Assembly (NCBI RefSeq): GCF_947242115.1
Contig: NC_074719.1
Location: 38,657,012-38,721,011 of the forward strand
Direction: 5' to 3'
DNA: 64,000 bases
DNA from: Biomphalaria glabrata
Taxonomy: Eukaryota > Mollusca > Gastropoda > Planorbidae
Notes under the pieces: model-generated
Database searches by the model: none
Seen by the model: the letters and a program-made list of their open reading frames with translations, nothing else
What the model was told of the DNA's origin: nothing
Shown: piece by piece, positions 1 through 11,569 of the stretch
Position numbering within the stretch: the first letter of the stretch is position 1
How the letters are laid out: each line of letters begins with the position of its first letter
Program-made: the position numbers and the translations under genes

Positions 1-312
1 GAAGGATTACAAAATTCCTTTTTTTTAGGAAATTCATATAACTAGAAGTCAATACTACAACCACAGTAAGACTTGAACTTCACAATAAATGTTGCTACTT
101 TGTTTTTTTTAAGAAAGCTGCCAATTAAACAGTACAAAAACAAAAGGAGACCAAAATTATTATTTTTTTTTTTGGAAAGCAAAAGCATAAAAGGAAGGTA
201 TATGTTTTGTCTGGCTTCACACCAAGCAAAAGATTGCTACATCTCTTCACAAAAGCAAAGCAAGAGAATTGTGATAATAAGAAACCAAAACAGTGTAAAG
301 AAAGGAACATAC

Positions 313-3300
313 TCTGTGAAGATTAGGATTTGATGCTAAAACATCTGTGAATCTATTGGCGCTGCCTCCTCTGGGGTTGGATGTGTATCCAGTACCATAC
401 ACAAAAGCATTGTCAATGAGAAGAGTTCCTCCAGGAACCAAAAGATTCTGGCCAAATATATACTGAAATATAAGTGTTGAAAGCATTTAATACTTTGTGC
501 CAAACAAAAAGCAATTAAAATATATGATTTTTATGATTCAGCAGATTCAAAAGGCATTTCATTATTTTTATCTCATGATACACATTGGAAAAAAAAAGTA
601 AAGTTCCCCTTTCAGACTTTGCAATCTTTAGGGCAGATGATGTAAAGTCATCATTTTCTGTGGCCCATGGTTAAACGAGGGTGTCATGTGGTCAGCACAA
701 TGACCAACCACCTTTACTTTCCCCCAACTAATGTTGGGCCCCCATTAGAGCTGGGTGAACTCAGTGGGGCCCAAAGATCCTGACAACAAAAATCTCTGTC
801 TTCACCAGGATCTGAACCCGGGACCCCCTGTTCATAAGCCTATTGCTTTACCGCTGAGCCACTGCACCTCCAATACACTAAGAAACTTAAAAAATATTTT
901 TTAATATGCAGGAAATGATTAGTTAAATTGGCCAACATGTTTTATTTATTTATTTATATTTATATATATATGGATTCAATTTTACCTCCAAAAACTCAAC
1001 ATAATCTCCTTGGTGTGCATCAAGAAATATAATATCAAACTGTTCTCCATCAGCAGTCAATTTTTTCACCGTATTAATGGCAGGACCTGAAATAGTTCAA
1101 ATAGTTAAGAATCCTTTCAATGCAGTAACTGAAAGTAGCTAAAAAGAAGCTAAAGAAGAGACATAGAAATAATCATGGCAAAAAATAATTTTGAGCAAAA
1201 TTAAAAAAAAAAATTGGTCAGACAAGCTAACATAAATGGCAGTAGAATTTATTATCTGAAAGCTTATTAAAGACAAGGCTACTCTAAACCAAAGATTTCA
1301 CCAGTCCATTTCAATTGTTTTATTAACTTTTTAAGCAGCTGTCAAGGACAGAATGGCTATAGGTTTTGTGCTGTTTGTTTGTCCAACTATGACATTACAG
1401 CCTCAAAAATTAAAAGTGCTTTTAAAAATCTTATGCATTATGCACTGTTGTAAATCTCATTTCACTATTCTTTTCATCAATTTCAAATACCCTGAGGACA
1501 GGAATGTTTATTGATGACATAAAGTTAAGACAGACTTTCAGAAATAACCATTAATTCAGTTTAATTTGATAAACGACTAATTTCAAAGATATGATGGGTG
1601 GCCAAGCGATAGGTTTCAATTTCTCACGTTGGGCAGAACAGTGACAGTGTTGATTTCTGTATGATAAGTTGGGCTGAGAAAATTTATCTCAGAAATGCTA
1701 TTGCGCTGTCTCATACTGTATGTCGGTACAAGAACTTTGTTAGTTTTTCTACAATCCTACGATCAAAACATATCCCATCAACATGGCTGACAAAAGGAAC
1801 AGTAAATCTCCAACAGTATCTTCTGCTAGGAAGCCCAGAAAAACCACTAGCCAAGACACAAACATGAAGATCATACAGAAGTAGGATGGTGGAATGAAAA
1901 TCAATAAAACAAATGTTTTGTCAGCTGTGTGTGTTTCCTTCTTTATATATAACCTAGGAAAAATACTATATGTAATTTCAACTGAATACAGTACTGTATC
2001 AAAAGAAAAAAAAGGTACTACATATATATACATATATATAGTCTACTTTAAAAAAAAAAAGATTAATAACAAGCCCAAATCTAGTGTCACACTTAACAAG
2101 AAACATGCTTTATGATGGATTTATGATGGACCTTCAGTTCTGTCACATCATTGTTTAATAACCAGTGACATGAATATAGTTGGGAAGCATGGAATACTCT
2201 TAATATTTGTGTTTCACGTGAGAAACAAGAATCCACAGTTGCATTGTGGGTAAGAAATCTCGTTTTGGGGAGTTGATCACATGGTCAGACAGTAGTAGAA
2301 GCCATGGATATTAGAGAAGACAGAAGTGTATTATTTTATGTTGAAAGTATTGCTAGATATGTATTTGATGATTTTCATTTGGATTACAAGTGAGATGTTA
2401 TATGATTTATTGATGGCTGAAGTTGCCAGTATATTGTGAATTGATATTTTATTTTAATAAACGTGTATCTGCAAAGTAAGACTTGAATCAGTGAGTTTTA
2501 ATACATGTCATGTTGTGTTATGTACAGTAGAGATACGTGACAACAAAAAGTACAACAACTCGGGTGTGATGAAGGATATTTATTTAGTACTCAACAGACT
2601 TTATCACTTGTCTGGACCAGTTGTGAAAGGGAAGGGAAAAAGGGGGTATCTTGGTGAATGTTTACATGATCCTTTTTTAAATTCATCAAAAAAATGTTCA
2701 CTCAGGGCACAAGTTTCTTCAAGGGGACTAATTCAACTTATGCCACCACATCTGTCAAGTAGGATTTCTTTCCCTTGTTTAAGATACCAAACAAAATAAT
2801 TAATTACCAATAGTTAATTAACTAATTAATATTTTTTAAAACTGATTCTTGTGTTGTCAGGTAAAAGAAATAATTCTGCAAAATTTCAGCTTAATCCGAG
2901 ACTGGGTGTGTGAGAAATAATGTGTATAAATATTTTATCATACTTACAGACAGAGTGAGTTGATATAAGCTTTGAAATAAAAAAGAATTGCTAGTTAATT
3001 TAATAACACAGCTGTGAATGTGATTTAGGTGTGACTTGATGTGCAAGAAAAATGTTTGCAACTCCTTTAGGTTCCATAATTTCAGAAAGATTTTCTAGGA
3101 TGTTAAAAATATTATTACCTATCCTGATTTCAATTTTTTTTCCATGCGGCGACTGTTTAAAAAATTGGCCTTCAACTAATTCTTTCAAATAAATATCTTG
3201 ATCCAAAGTTATCAGCTTCCCGTCAGCTTGAAATTCAAAAGAGAAAATTATTAAATTAATTAATAGTCAGAGCATCAGATACTTAACAGGCAGTTCAATA

Positions 3301-4926
3301 ATATTTTCTATAGTAATGAAAAAATTGTTTTTATTGATTAATTGAATTGAAGCTTACTACATGTACTTTGTTTTGCAATTACCTAATTTCATAACATCAA
3401 ACTAAACCCGAACTTTCTCATATTAAAATATATTTATTTATATGTCCTTTTTAGTCAATTTATCTTCATTTAAACATTTCATTGTAACATATAAAGGATT
3501 AAAAAATAGATATTATTATTATACCTGGCAATGCTTCTGCCATAGACAAAGCACTATATCCAGTAAACATTCCAATATCCAGAATTTTCTTACACTTATG
3601 AATGCTGACTAGAGACTTTAAGAATTGCCCTACAAGAAGAAATCAATGAGTAACTTAAAATAATATTAGAACTGTTTACATACATAACCAACAATTTAAT
3701 GATTATTTAAGTGTGTACATAAGCTATGCATATTCATTACAGTACGCTGGTTTGTTTTGTTTAACATGTTTTCAATGTTCCTTCATATTGAACATTAATT
3801 ACATGCTAACCTAAACCTCCCACAATCACGGGACAGCAGAGATAAGCAGAAGAAAGTGGCAGACAAGGTTTGAGCCCTGGGCCATCAAGACAACATTCCA
3901 GAGCACATACCTTGCAACTAATTAAGCAGCCATACTTGTAACCAATTTCACCTAAAGTTCGGCAGATTCAAAAGCAATATTGTATTATTATTATGACTGG
4001 AAGAAGTTTGTCTTTCTATATGAATGCTAAAATCTAGATAGAAACAAATGAAGAGATTCAGGGATGGATTATTACACTTAGAAATGAGATGTTTCCATAC
4101 AATTTAAAAATATTGAATGCACAACACATGGAAAGGTTTGTTAAAGTCTCAAAAAAATCCATCAGATAGCTTGATGGGTTAATATGTATAGTCAATTTAA
4201 TGAGCCTACGGTAGATCTGATGCATAAGACATGAAAAGATAAAAGAAATGCTTGACAATAATGACTAAAGAAGCCCACCAAAAAAGTAAGTTGCAGAGCT
4301 GAAACCATAATAAATGGTTACAATTCATTAAAAAATCTGCAGTGGTGTGTGGAAGACCACTCCCCGATTCCCTTCAAATAACTTTTTCCTTCCATCATAA
4401 AGTAGCAGCTCAAAAAGTCTGAGATGAACTCTGATTGGTGACAAGGCAGGGAGACCTATGTCTCCATAGTGCTCTGGTAAGGAACTCCGCTGTGCAGCAT
4501 AGTGCCTCATAGCCTCCACACAGATCTAGTTGACCACTGTATACGTCTCCCCGCAGCTCGTGGAGCTGCAGACACTCTTGCAAGACGTGCTCAAATAGTC
4601 AGATTCAAAAACAATATATGACATGATTTACCTTCAAGACGACCAGTCATCATTCCTGGCCTTAAGTTCCAAGTTGTCTTTCCCTGTCTGTGCACTGCAT
4701 CCCAGTCATGCTTTAGAGTCTGCTCTAAGATATTGCGACATGCTGCACTATCATAGCTAGTGTTTGAATCTGTGTAATCATCTCTCTTTTGAATCAAATC
4801 GCAGGCAAGCTCAAGCGTTTGCAAAAGTTCTGGAGGCACATTGGACGATTGGGCAAGTTGTAGAGCTTTTTCTACTTGTGCCACAGCTGGGTCATAATGT
4901 GACATAGAGCGCCGAGTACTTGACAT
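313..4926 (-). CDS. Class I SAM-dependent O-methyltransferase (COMT/CCoAOMT-like), 3' end outside window
   Basis: Likely transfers a methyl group from S-adenosylmethionine to a hydroxyl of a small acceptor; the acceptor cannot be read from sequence. Five exons on the minus strand: 4632-4926, 3525-3629, 3119-3226, 986-1086, 313-462, all with GT/AG borders and matching phases, giving 253 residues before the frame runs towards a last exon left of the window. The start is the ATG at 4924-4926. Seen: SAM-binding motif DIGMFTGYS (residues 116-124), ADGKLITLD just after it, metal-binding DAHQGDY (Asp192), and LLVPGGTLLIDN (Asp220, Asn221), matching the Asp/Asp/Asn metal site of COMT and caffeoyl-CoA methyltransferases. 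No signal peptide is obvious, so it is probably cytosolic. The introns contain a SINE (596-870), a possible LTR-like segment (2141-2542), a decayed SINE (3765-3945) and a LINE scrap (4330-4600). Family call is firm; substrate and ortholog are unknown. Confidence 0.88.
596..870 (-). repeat. tRNA-derived SINE, family A (intron of methyltransferase)
   Basis: Read on the minus strand it has a tRNA-like head with an A-box-like segment (TGGCTCAGCGGTAAAGC) and a B-box-like segment (GGGTTCAGATCC), then a shared body ending in a tail like AAGGTCTGAAAGGGGAAC. Related copies lie at 18592, 19692, 23186, 24002, 25617 and 31132. It is fairly well preserved. Confidence 0.85.
2141..2542 (+). repeat. Possible solo LTR-like segment
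   Basis: Starts TGTCAC and ends GTGACA, a short perfect inverted terminus, with an AATAAA-like signal about 85 bp before the end. No target-site duplication is visible and no internal retroelement sequence follows. It lies in an intron of the methyltransferase gene. Low confidence; it could be chance. Confidence 0.25.
3765..3945 (-). repeat. Decayed SINE, family C
   Basis: Diverged copy of the repeat at 47888-48053. It shares the order of segments: a GTTCCTTC-type 3' end, then the AACCTCCC segment, then GTTTGAGCCC where the B box is expected. It sits in the first intron of the methyltransferase. Confidence 0.5.
4330..4600 (-). mobile_element. LINE C-terminal fragment (intronic)
   Basis: On the minus strand it reads EHVLQECLQLHELRGDVYSG and then an Arg/Leu-rich stretch. 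This resembles the HxLQxCP-like tail found after reverse transcriptase/RNase H in many invertebrate LINEs. Only a short piece remains. It is not part of the methyltransferase coding sequence, because it follows the exon 1 donor. Confidence 0.4.
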
Positions 4927-6170
4927 TTTACTTTAATTGTTGAAAAGAAAATGTATTAAAGCAACATTATTATTATCAGTGTATTTAGGCAATATCACAC
5001 TAATGTTTTGAACAAATTCTTAAAGCTTTCATAGAAAGCTTAGTGCATAGAAGTACCAAAGAGTAAAAAAAAAGGGGTAAATATATGGCTATATCATAAT
5101 AAATATGCTAGTTTTAAACAAAACAATATATAAATTGTCAATTTAAGCTTTGTGTCAGGTTTTTAAGATCTGAACAGATCAGATCTAATACAAACTATAT
5201 AATTATTATAATCTACACACACATTATTAATCTGACAAAAATATATAAAGAGATCTACTCATCTAGGGCTTTATTCTAGGACTACTGCAATGAGTACTGG
5301 ATGTACTGATTCTGGGTTAGACAATAGTGACATAATATATTTAATATAATATTAATATATATTATATTATTGAGGCCTTTACTATAGTCTATAGTATTGA
5401 TTCTTTGTGACTGTACGCGGCGTATACCCGCACATTTTTCAATGTGGGGGAAAATTATTACTTTTCTTGTATTTTAACGTTTATATGTATTAGTAGTTAA
5501 AATTAGGGAATAAATCACTGAGTACCGCCCCAAATGGGCTAAAAAGTCCTCGTGACATTATATACTGTACTGTCACTACTGACTACTGTGACATAGCCTT
5601 TTTATAGGCACTATGTGAATGTGACTATAGTGCTATAGTGTATAATACTGTCTAGATCGATCTAGATCTAGTATAGAGTATATAGTATAGTCATAGATAG
5701 AGTATAGAGTCTAGTACTATAGTCCCTATAGACTATAGATAATAGAGATATAGATCTAGATCTAGTCACTATACAAATTAATTAAACTTACACTCTGATA
5801 ATCCAATAGATCTAGATCTATATAATTATAAGACGTATTAACTTATAAATCTTAATATAAGTGGCCTCCTAAGACTAACTTCACTCTAAGCTAGTAGATC
5901 TTTAGGCTAATATAAAATATAGTCTCTAGTATAGGCTAAGTAGGCCTACACTTGCCTACAGCTTCTCTAAAGAAATTGATTTGTCATGATTGTTACATTT
6001 TAAAGGAGGTCAAGTCACTGATATATATATCTATATCTATAACTGACTCCTATAATCCGTCTTAGGTATCTTTGTTGAGCCACATTTTAGTCTTTTTCAA
6101 TTTGGCAGATGACTATATAGGTTTATATATATTCACTGCACTTTATTAATGGAGCCCAGCCATATACTGG
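4927..6170. other. AT-rich intergenic stretch with TAGATCT-type simple repeats
   Basis: No gene seen. From about 5590 to 5830 it is rich in overlapping CTAGATCT and TATAGT words, a texture repeated at 12540-12880 and 13110-13280. A short LINE reverse-transcriptase scrap on the minus strand may lie at 6030-6110, similar to the larger copy at 13395-13770. The promoter of the methyltransferase should lie in the first few hundred bases. Confidence 0.6.
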
Positions 6171-6380
6171 TTTGAAATTTGTAACCTCTCTTGGCTATGC
6201 TCTTGGAATTAAGTGACTGTAGTTTGCTTTAGATTTTATATAGAAAAGGGAAGTTTTATAGTCAAAATCATTTGGGTAAACTAAAAAATCTGTGGAGTTT
6301 TTGTTTGTTTGTTTGCTTTTATTCAAAATTTAACCCCTCTAGCTACGCTCATAGAATTTGGTGACTGTATTTTGCTTAAG
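6170..6380. repeat. Degenerate tandem repeat, left part (split by the LTR element)
   Basis: Two units containing GGCTATGCTCTTGGAATT / AGCTACGCTCATAGAATT followed by GTGACTGTAnTTTGCTT. The same unit continues after the LTR element at 10481-10930, so the element landed inside a pre-existing array with a period of roughly 110-130 bp. Confidence 0.7.
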
Positions 6381-7357
6381 TGTGAGCAGGTCAGGCAGGC
6401 ACGAGTGGATAGAGAGAGAGACGACCTATTCTCTGCTGCTCAACATTAAAATTTACCTAACAGTAGGCAGATGTTTGCGCTACTGGGTGGGCTCAATCTG
6501 TGACACCTCAGTCTACGACCAAGGGGCTAGAGTCACCTAAGTAACCAGACATACTAAACTAAACTAAATGAAAACAAGATAACAAACTTTAGTTTACGAT
6601 AAATAAAACAAAAAGAAACTTTATTTACATACAAAATAAATCAATAATAAAAAATAATATATACACTAACTACTATAAACTACCCTCTAAATCTACACCA
6701 CTACAAACACTACCAAACTAACCAAACCAACTATCTGACACAAACTGATCAAAACAACTATCTAACTAAATCACTAAAACTACTACACTAGACCTAGATC
6801 TACAATAAACACACTACAATAAACTAGTCTAGATCTACGATATCCTACTATTTCACTCATAACACTAACACTAAAACAAGAATATCTTATCCTTAGGCTC
6901 AGTACCTTACTATTCACTAAGAACAGAACTGAGAAACAGACTATAAATTTAATAAATATAACTAAGTTTACTAATAAGGCAACACTACAGAAACAAAATA
7001 AAAACTAGATTCCCTAGAATTAGAATAGATCTACAGCAGCAATTATAAGCAGCAATATCCAACAGCAGCAGTTAAAAGCAGTAACACAGCAGTTACACAG
7101 CAGTTACACAGCAGTAATAATAGCAGGCCGTCCCAGGTACAGGAATAAAAATATAATTAGATGACAGACCACAAAGATATTCAGCTGTCACACAGACAGA
7201 TATGGTACTGACCACTGGTCAACGGTACACTGAACTGTTTTAAAACAGCGTGGCATCACTTTTTATACACAAAAAGCGGAAGTAGAAATAATAAGTTTGG
7301 CACTAGCCTATAAAAATAAAATATATAAAAATATAGCTCTGGGAGCGCAAGCTCACA
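6381..7357 (-). repeat. LTR, 3' copy of the gag-only element
   Basis: 977 bp, with inverted TGTGAGC/GCTCACA ends. It matches 9505-10480 almost base for base by eye. It is the downstream LTR because the gag ORF and primer-binding site read on the minus strand. Confidence 0.9.
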
Positions 7358-7766
7358 TTCATCCCGCCTTAAATTTTTGCGTCCTCGCAAAACAAAATAC
7401 TAACAAACTACTTAAAATGCATTACATACATACTGCTGACATATTATACCATCAAAGAAAATACACACTAAAATCTATTTCACACAAAAATATACATCTC
7501 CATGACATGACTTAAATTACATTGCTTTACAAGGACAAAAGCAAAAAAAAATATATACACTTCATCAGCTAAAAACACAAGAAAATACTCTTGGTTCTGT
7601 ACATTCTCAAATAGGTACAGCAACTACTAAGCTTTAAAAAAAGCTTTTAAATACACATGTAGATAACATGTACTCATAGAGTTATTACAAACTAGTACAT
7701 CTTGATACATTGGAATGCAAATGACATATTAAATAAAAAAATTACAAATACAAATGAAGAATTATG

Positions 7767-9320
7767 CTAATATGGTGAGGAAACGAACTTCATTTCTTCC
7801 TCTCGTACATATCTGTATGTACTGCCATCTTCTGCTTCTACCATGTACCAGCCAGAAGCATACTTGGGTACTGCAGTAATTATGAAACAAGAGGGTTCAT
7901 ACTGCATGAACATTCTTCCCTGGCCTCTGACTCTCTGTTCGACAAGAACTCTGCACCCAATGTTCAGAAGGTCGTTCCTTTTCTTCTGCAACTCAGGAAC
8001 CTCATGGGAAAGCAAGGTGGATTCTGGTTGGACCGGATGAAACTGTAGGAAAGGATTTGTTTCCCTACCTTCTTCTGCATGATTACTGGAAGTGTCAGGT
8101 GAGGCAACTTCTGTACGAATCGACATCATTTCTGCCACTGCAGGATGGCTTCTGCGAACCAACGAATCAGGTGTAGTGTTGGGTCGCCTAGGATTCTGTG
8201 GCACCTCCACCGACAATTCTGTTGGCTTGGGGGCAGGTTGCAGTTGTACTGCCTGTGGTTGTTCCACTGAGGCAACCTGAACGTGATTCACTGCTGCAGT
8301 GACATCAGGGCAAGCTCGGGTGAAATGGTCCCGGCTTCCACAATTCAAGCAGTTGCTTCTAGAAGGGTGTTGCTGGTGAGCCCGGTTCCCTGGCTTCTTT
8401 CGCTGACCTTGAAACCTATTCTGTAGCCTGCAATTTCTTGCAAGATGGCCAGGTTTGCCACAAGTGTAGCATTTCCTGTTCTTCGTCGTTGGCCTCTTAT
8501 GGTTAAGAGTGCGCTTTGTCTCCACGCGCCGTTGTGAGGTAACCTGTCTCACATTGCCGCTAATGTGATCAGGTTGATGGTGGTTGCAGTGGGGACAGTT
8601 AGAGTTCTGTGGTCCCGAAAGTTGTAGGAGCACAATCTGGGCTGCAAGCTCCTCCACTTGCTTGGAGAGCGCAGCTAGCTGGCCTTCAATGTTTATCTCA
8701 CTGCATGTGACGTTGACTTGCGGTGCGACATTCTCGTCCTGGGCCCACCTGATGGCCATGTCTCTTAACGCCAAGAATTCAGTTTCTGGCCTGTCAAGTA
8801 GTCTCTCTCGCAGGTCTCTCCTTAGGGTCCTGTCACTGAGGTTTTCTACAAACTGGTCCCTCAGGATAGACTCGCTGAAGGGAGTTTCAGATAGAGCTCT
8901 CTGCCTGTCTGTGAGTGCTTCAAATGCCTGAAGGAGACGGTGTGAGTATGCGCGGACAGACTCATACTGGTGCTGGCTTATTCGGAACAGCTCCCCAATG
9001 AGGCAGTTGATGCTCCGCCTTTCTCCATAAGTGGAGCGTAGAACTTGTACAAGGGCATCTGGGCATGCCCTTGTCGTCTGAGGGTGACACCTAAGTTCGG
9101 CCTTCACTGCCTCACCTAGATGTGCAAAGAGGAAGTCACATTTTTCCTCTGGATGCACCATGTGTTGAGACTTCCAAGCTCTCTCAACATTTTGAAGGAA
9201 CTCTTCAATTTCCCTGGCAGGACCATCACCATGGAAGCGCCGGATACTCATCTCTGTCCTAGGCACCAAGATCATTGTCTGAGACGGCTGCATTCTTGCT
9301 GCTGCTGCCTCGCTGTTCAT
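7767..9320 (-). CDS. Gag-like capsid/nucleocapsid ORF of the LTR element
   Basis: Open frame of 517 codons. The N-terminal half is a helical retrotransposon-gag/capsid-type region (about residues 25-195) with typical FLQNVERAW and RAYSHRLLQAF stretches. Two CCHC zinc knuckles follow, CYTCGKPGHLARNC and CLNCGSRDHFTRAC. After a Pro/Gln-rich linker the last ~60 residues (starting RVLVEQRVRGQG) look like the SH3-like tail found at the C-terminus of Ty3/gypsy integrases. That would suggest the internal region derives from a longer gag-pol ancestor. The tail assignment is inference; the gag and knuckle calls are firm. It belongs to a mobile element, not to the host. Confidence 0.88.
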   Translation of the reverse strand: MNSEAAAARMQPSQTMILVPRTEMSIRRFHGDGPAREIEEFLQNVERAWKSQHMVHPEEKCDFLFAHLGEAVKAELRCHPQTTRACPDALVQVLRSTYGERRSINCLIGELFRISQHQYESVRAYSHRLLQAFEALTDRQRALSETPFSESILRDQFVENLSDRTLRRDLRERLLDRPETEFLALRDMAIRWAQDENVAPQVNVTCSEINIEGQLAALSKQVEELAAQIVLLQLSGPQNSNCPHCNHHQPDHISGNVRQVTSQRRVETKRTLNHKRPTTKNRKCYTCGKPGHLARNCRLQNRFQGQRKKPGNRAHQQHPSRSNCLNCGSRDHFTRACPDVTAAVNHVQVASVEQPQAVQLQPAPKPTELSVEVPQNPRRPNTTPDSLVRRSHPAVAEMMSIRTEVASPDTSSNHAEEGRETNPFLQFHPVQPESTLLSHEVPELQKKRNDLLNIGCRVLVEQRVRGQGRMFMQYEPSCFIITAVPKYASGWYMVEAEDGSTYRYVREEEMKFVSSPY

Positions 9321-9482
9321 TTACGTAACTACTCAACAAAACTAAAGCCTAATAACCTCTCAATAACAATACCAAAAAAAACAACTAAACTAACACTATC
9401 TATACCGCCTATCAATGCCTAAACTCCTACGCAAACCTAATCTATGCCAATAAAAAATACAAGTCTGGTCACTCAAGCACAG

Positions 9483-9500
9483 ATCCCACTTCTGACACCA
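9483..9500 (-). other. Primer-binding site, tRNA-Leu type
   Basis: The plus strand here reads ATCCCACTTCTGACACCA, identical in form to the 3' end of eukaryotic tRNA-Leu including CCA. It sits four bases inside the 5' LTR border at 9505, the expected place for reverse-transcription priming. Confidence 0.8.
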
Positions 9501-9504
9501 AAAA

Positions 9505-10480
9505 TGTGAGCAGGTCAGGCAGGCACGAGTGGATAGAGAGAGAGACGACCTATTCTCTGCTGCTCAACATTAAAATTTACCTAACAGTAGGCAGATGTTT
9601 GCGCTACTGGGTGGGCTCAATCTGTGACACCTCAGTCTACGACCAAGGGGCTAGAGTCACCTAAGTAACCAGACATACTAAACTAAACTAAATGAAAACA
9701 AGATAACAAACTTTAGTTTACGATAAATAAAACAAAAAGAAACTTTATTTACATACAAAATAAATCAATAATAAAAAATAATATATACACTAACTACTAT
9801 AAACTACCCTCTAAATCTACACCACTACAAACACTACCAAACTAACCAAACCAACTATCTGACACAAACTGATCAAAACAACTATCTAACTAAATCACTA
9901 AAACTACTACACTAGACCTAGATCTACAATAAACACACTACAATAAACTAGTCTAGATCTACGATATCCTACTATTTCACTCATAACACTAACACTAAAA
10001 CAAGAATATCTTATCCTTAGGCTCAGTACCTTACTATTCACTAAGAACAGAACTGAGAAACAGACTATAAATTTAATAAATATAACTAAGTTTACTAATA
10101 AGGCAACACTACAGAAACAAAATAAAACTAGATTCCCTAGAATTAGAATAGATCTACAGCAGCAATTATAAGCAGCAATATCCAACAGCAGCAGTTAAAA
10201 GCAGTAACACAGCAGTTACACAGCAGTTACACAGCAGTAATAATAGCAGGCCGTCCCAGGTACAGGAATAAAAATATAATTAGATGACAGACCACAAAGA
10301 TATTCAGCTGTCACACAGACAGATATGGTACTGACCACTGGTCAACGGTACACTGAACTGTTTTAAAACAGCGTGGCATCACTTTTTATACACAAAAAGC
10401 GGAAGTAGAAATAATAAGTTTGGCACTAGCCTATAAAAATAAAATATATAAAAATATAGCTCTGGGAGCGCAAGCTCACA
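9505..10480 (-). repeat. LTR, 5' copy of the gag-only element
   Basis: 976 bp, nearly identical to 6381-7357. The flanking TAAG on its right matches the TAAG left of the other LTR. Confidence 0.9.
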
Positions 10481-10930
10481 TAAGAATAAAATTTTAAGGC
10501 GAGGTTTTCAACCTAAAACTCTCTTTATGGGGGTATTTAAACTCAAAAACATCAGGAGGGATTTTAAGCTCTGGAAGAGGGGGTTTAAACTCAAAACCCT
10601 CTTGCTTGGCTACGCTCATAGAATTTTGAGTGTGTAATGTGCTTTTTTTTATATTGAAGAGCTATTTTTTAGCTTCAAACCCCGCTAAAGGGGAGTTTAA
10701 ACTCAAAACCCTCTTTGGCTACGCTCATAGATTTTTGAGTGTGTAGTTTGTTTTTGTTTATATTGAAGATGTATTTTTTTTTTCGCTGAAAGGAGGGTTT
10801 AAACTCATAACCCCCTATATGGCTACGCTCATAGCATTTTGAGTACGCCTATATGTGATTTGCTTTGTTTTTAATTGAAGGGGGATTTTTTCGAGCTTCA
10901 GACCCCGCTGTAAAGGGGGGGGGGGTAACT
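10481..10930. repeat. Degenerate tandem repeat, right part
   Basis: Three further units, with GGCTACGCTCATAG at about 10607, 10720 and 10821, spaced 100-113 bp and each followed by TTTTGAGTnnG and a T-rich stretch. It ends in a G tract near 10925. Each unit carries GTTTAAACTCA, but there is no coding potential. Confidence 0.7.
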
Positions 10931-10949
10931 CAGTGCGCAAATCGCACGA

Positions 10950-11290
10950 CTTACATGGCTCCTCCTTCGTGATCGAAGATGAGCACATTTCTCATTTCCT
11001 ATGGACTCGAAGATGACTGTTAGTCCAATCCTCGCTTATAATAAAGCCGGCGACATAGTGGCATCGGTAGTTTGGTCAGTTGCAGTTAGGCCTGCTTCTT
11101 CTCTGAGCTTTTTGTTTGTTCGGTGCTCTTTCACCTCCTAGACTCACAGCTTCACGCAATGCGGAGAGATCGAGAGCTAGTGCTTCCCAGTCGTGAATGT
11201 CGATATCGCATTCTTTGCGCAACCGCAAGACTATAGGCCTATAGTGTCCCCTATAAAAATCAAAGAGAATACACATGCCAATGTCACATC
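10950..11290 (-). mobile_element. LINE 3' fragment (end of reverse-transcriptase ORF and 3' UTR)
   Basis: The minus strand encodes LRKECDIDIHDWEALALD and then a basic tail, as seen at the C-terminal end of many invertebrate LINE ORF2 proteins. The conserved 3' segment with CGAAGATGACTG and CCAATCCTCGC follows at lower coordinates. Truncated, no intact ORF. Confidence 0.5.
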
Positions 11291-11569
11291 TGTCGGTTGA
11301 TCACTCACTGACCAACGTCACAGTTCAGTTACAACAATACGGATGTGGTCTTGAGTTTAGTTTTGAGGGCTGTACCTTTATAGTCTTTTCAGATTGTATT
11401 GAGTTTCGAAAAGTGTTGTTGTGGACAGTGCAGTGCTGGCCAGTATCTTAGAGCTAGGTATTTCAAACTACTGACACGTGTCAGCTTTCGCCCCCCCCCC
11501 CCCCAAATATTGATGTCCACTTTAATGTCCTGGCTATTATTCATATAATTTGTTGTTTTTATTTCTGCA

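Larger units (their letters stand above)
6381..10480 (-). mobile_element. Young gag-only LTR retroelement (Ty3/gypsy-like, non-autonomous)
   Basis: The element is 4.1 kb on the minus strand. The LTRs are 6381-7357 and 9505-10480, each bounded by TGTGAGC/GCTCACA and nearly identical by eye, so insertion is recent. A 4-bp TAAG duplication flanks it. The sequence next to the 5' LTR (9483-9500) is the 3' end of a tRNA-Leu-like molecule ending TCTGACACCA, a good primer-binding site. A purine-rich stretch at 7358-7370 abuts the 3' LTR. Only one long ORF, a gag-type protein (7767-9320), lies between. No protease, reverse transcriptase, RNase H or full integrase is present. The element looks structurally whole for a gag-only type, but it would depend on enzymes from a relative. 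Comparable gag-only elements have been described in plants (TR-GAG). Confidence 0.9.

Noticed and set aside
9907-10185. 92-codon ORF inside the LTR
   Set aside because: Lies wholly in LTR sequence, is low complexity, and has no retroelement protein similarity.
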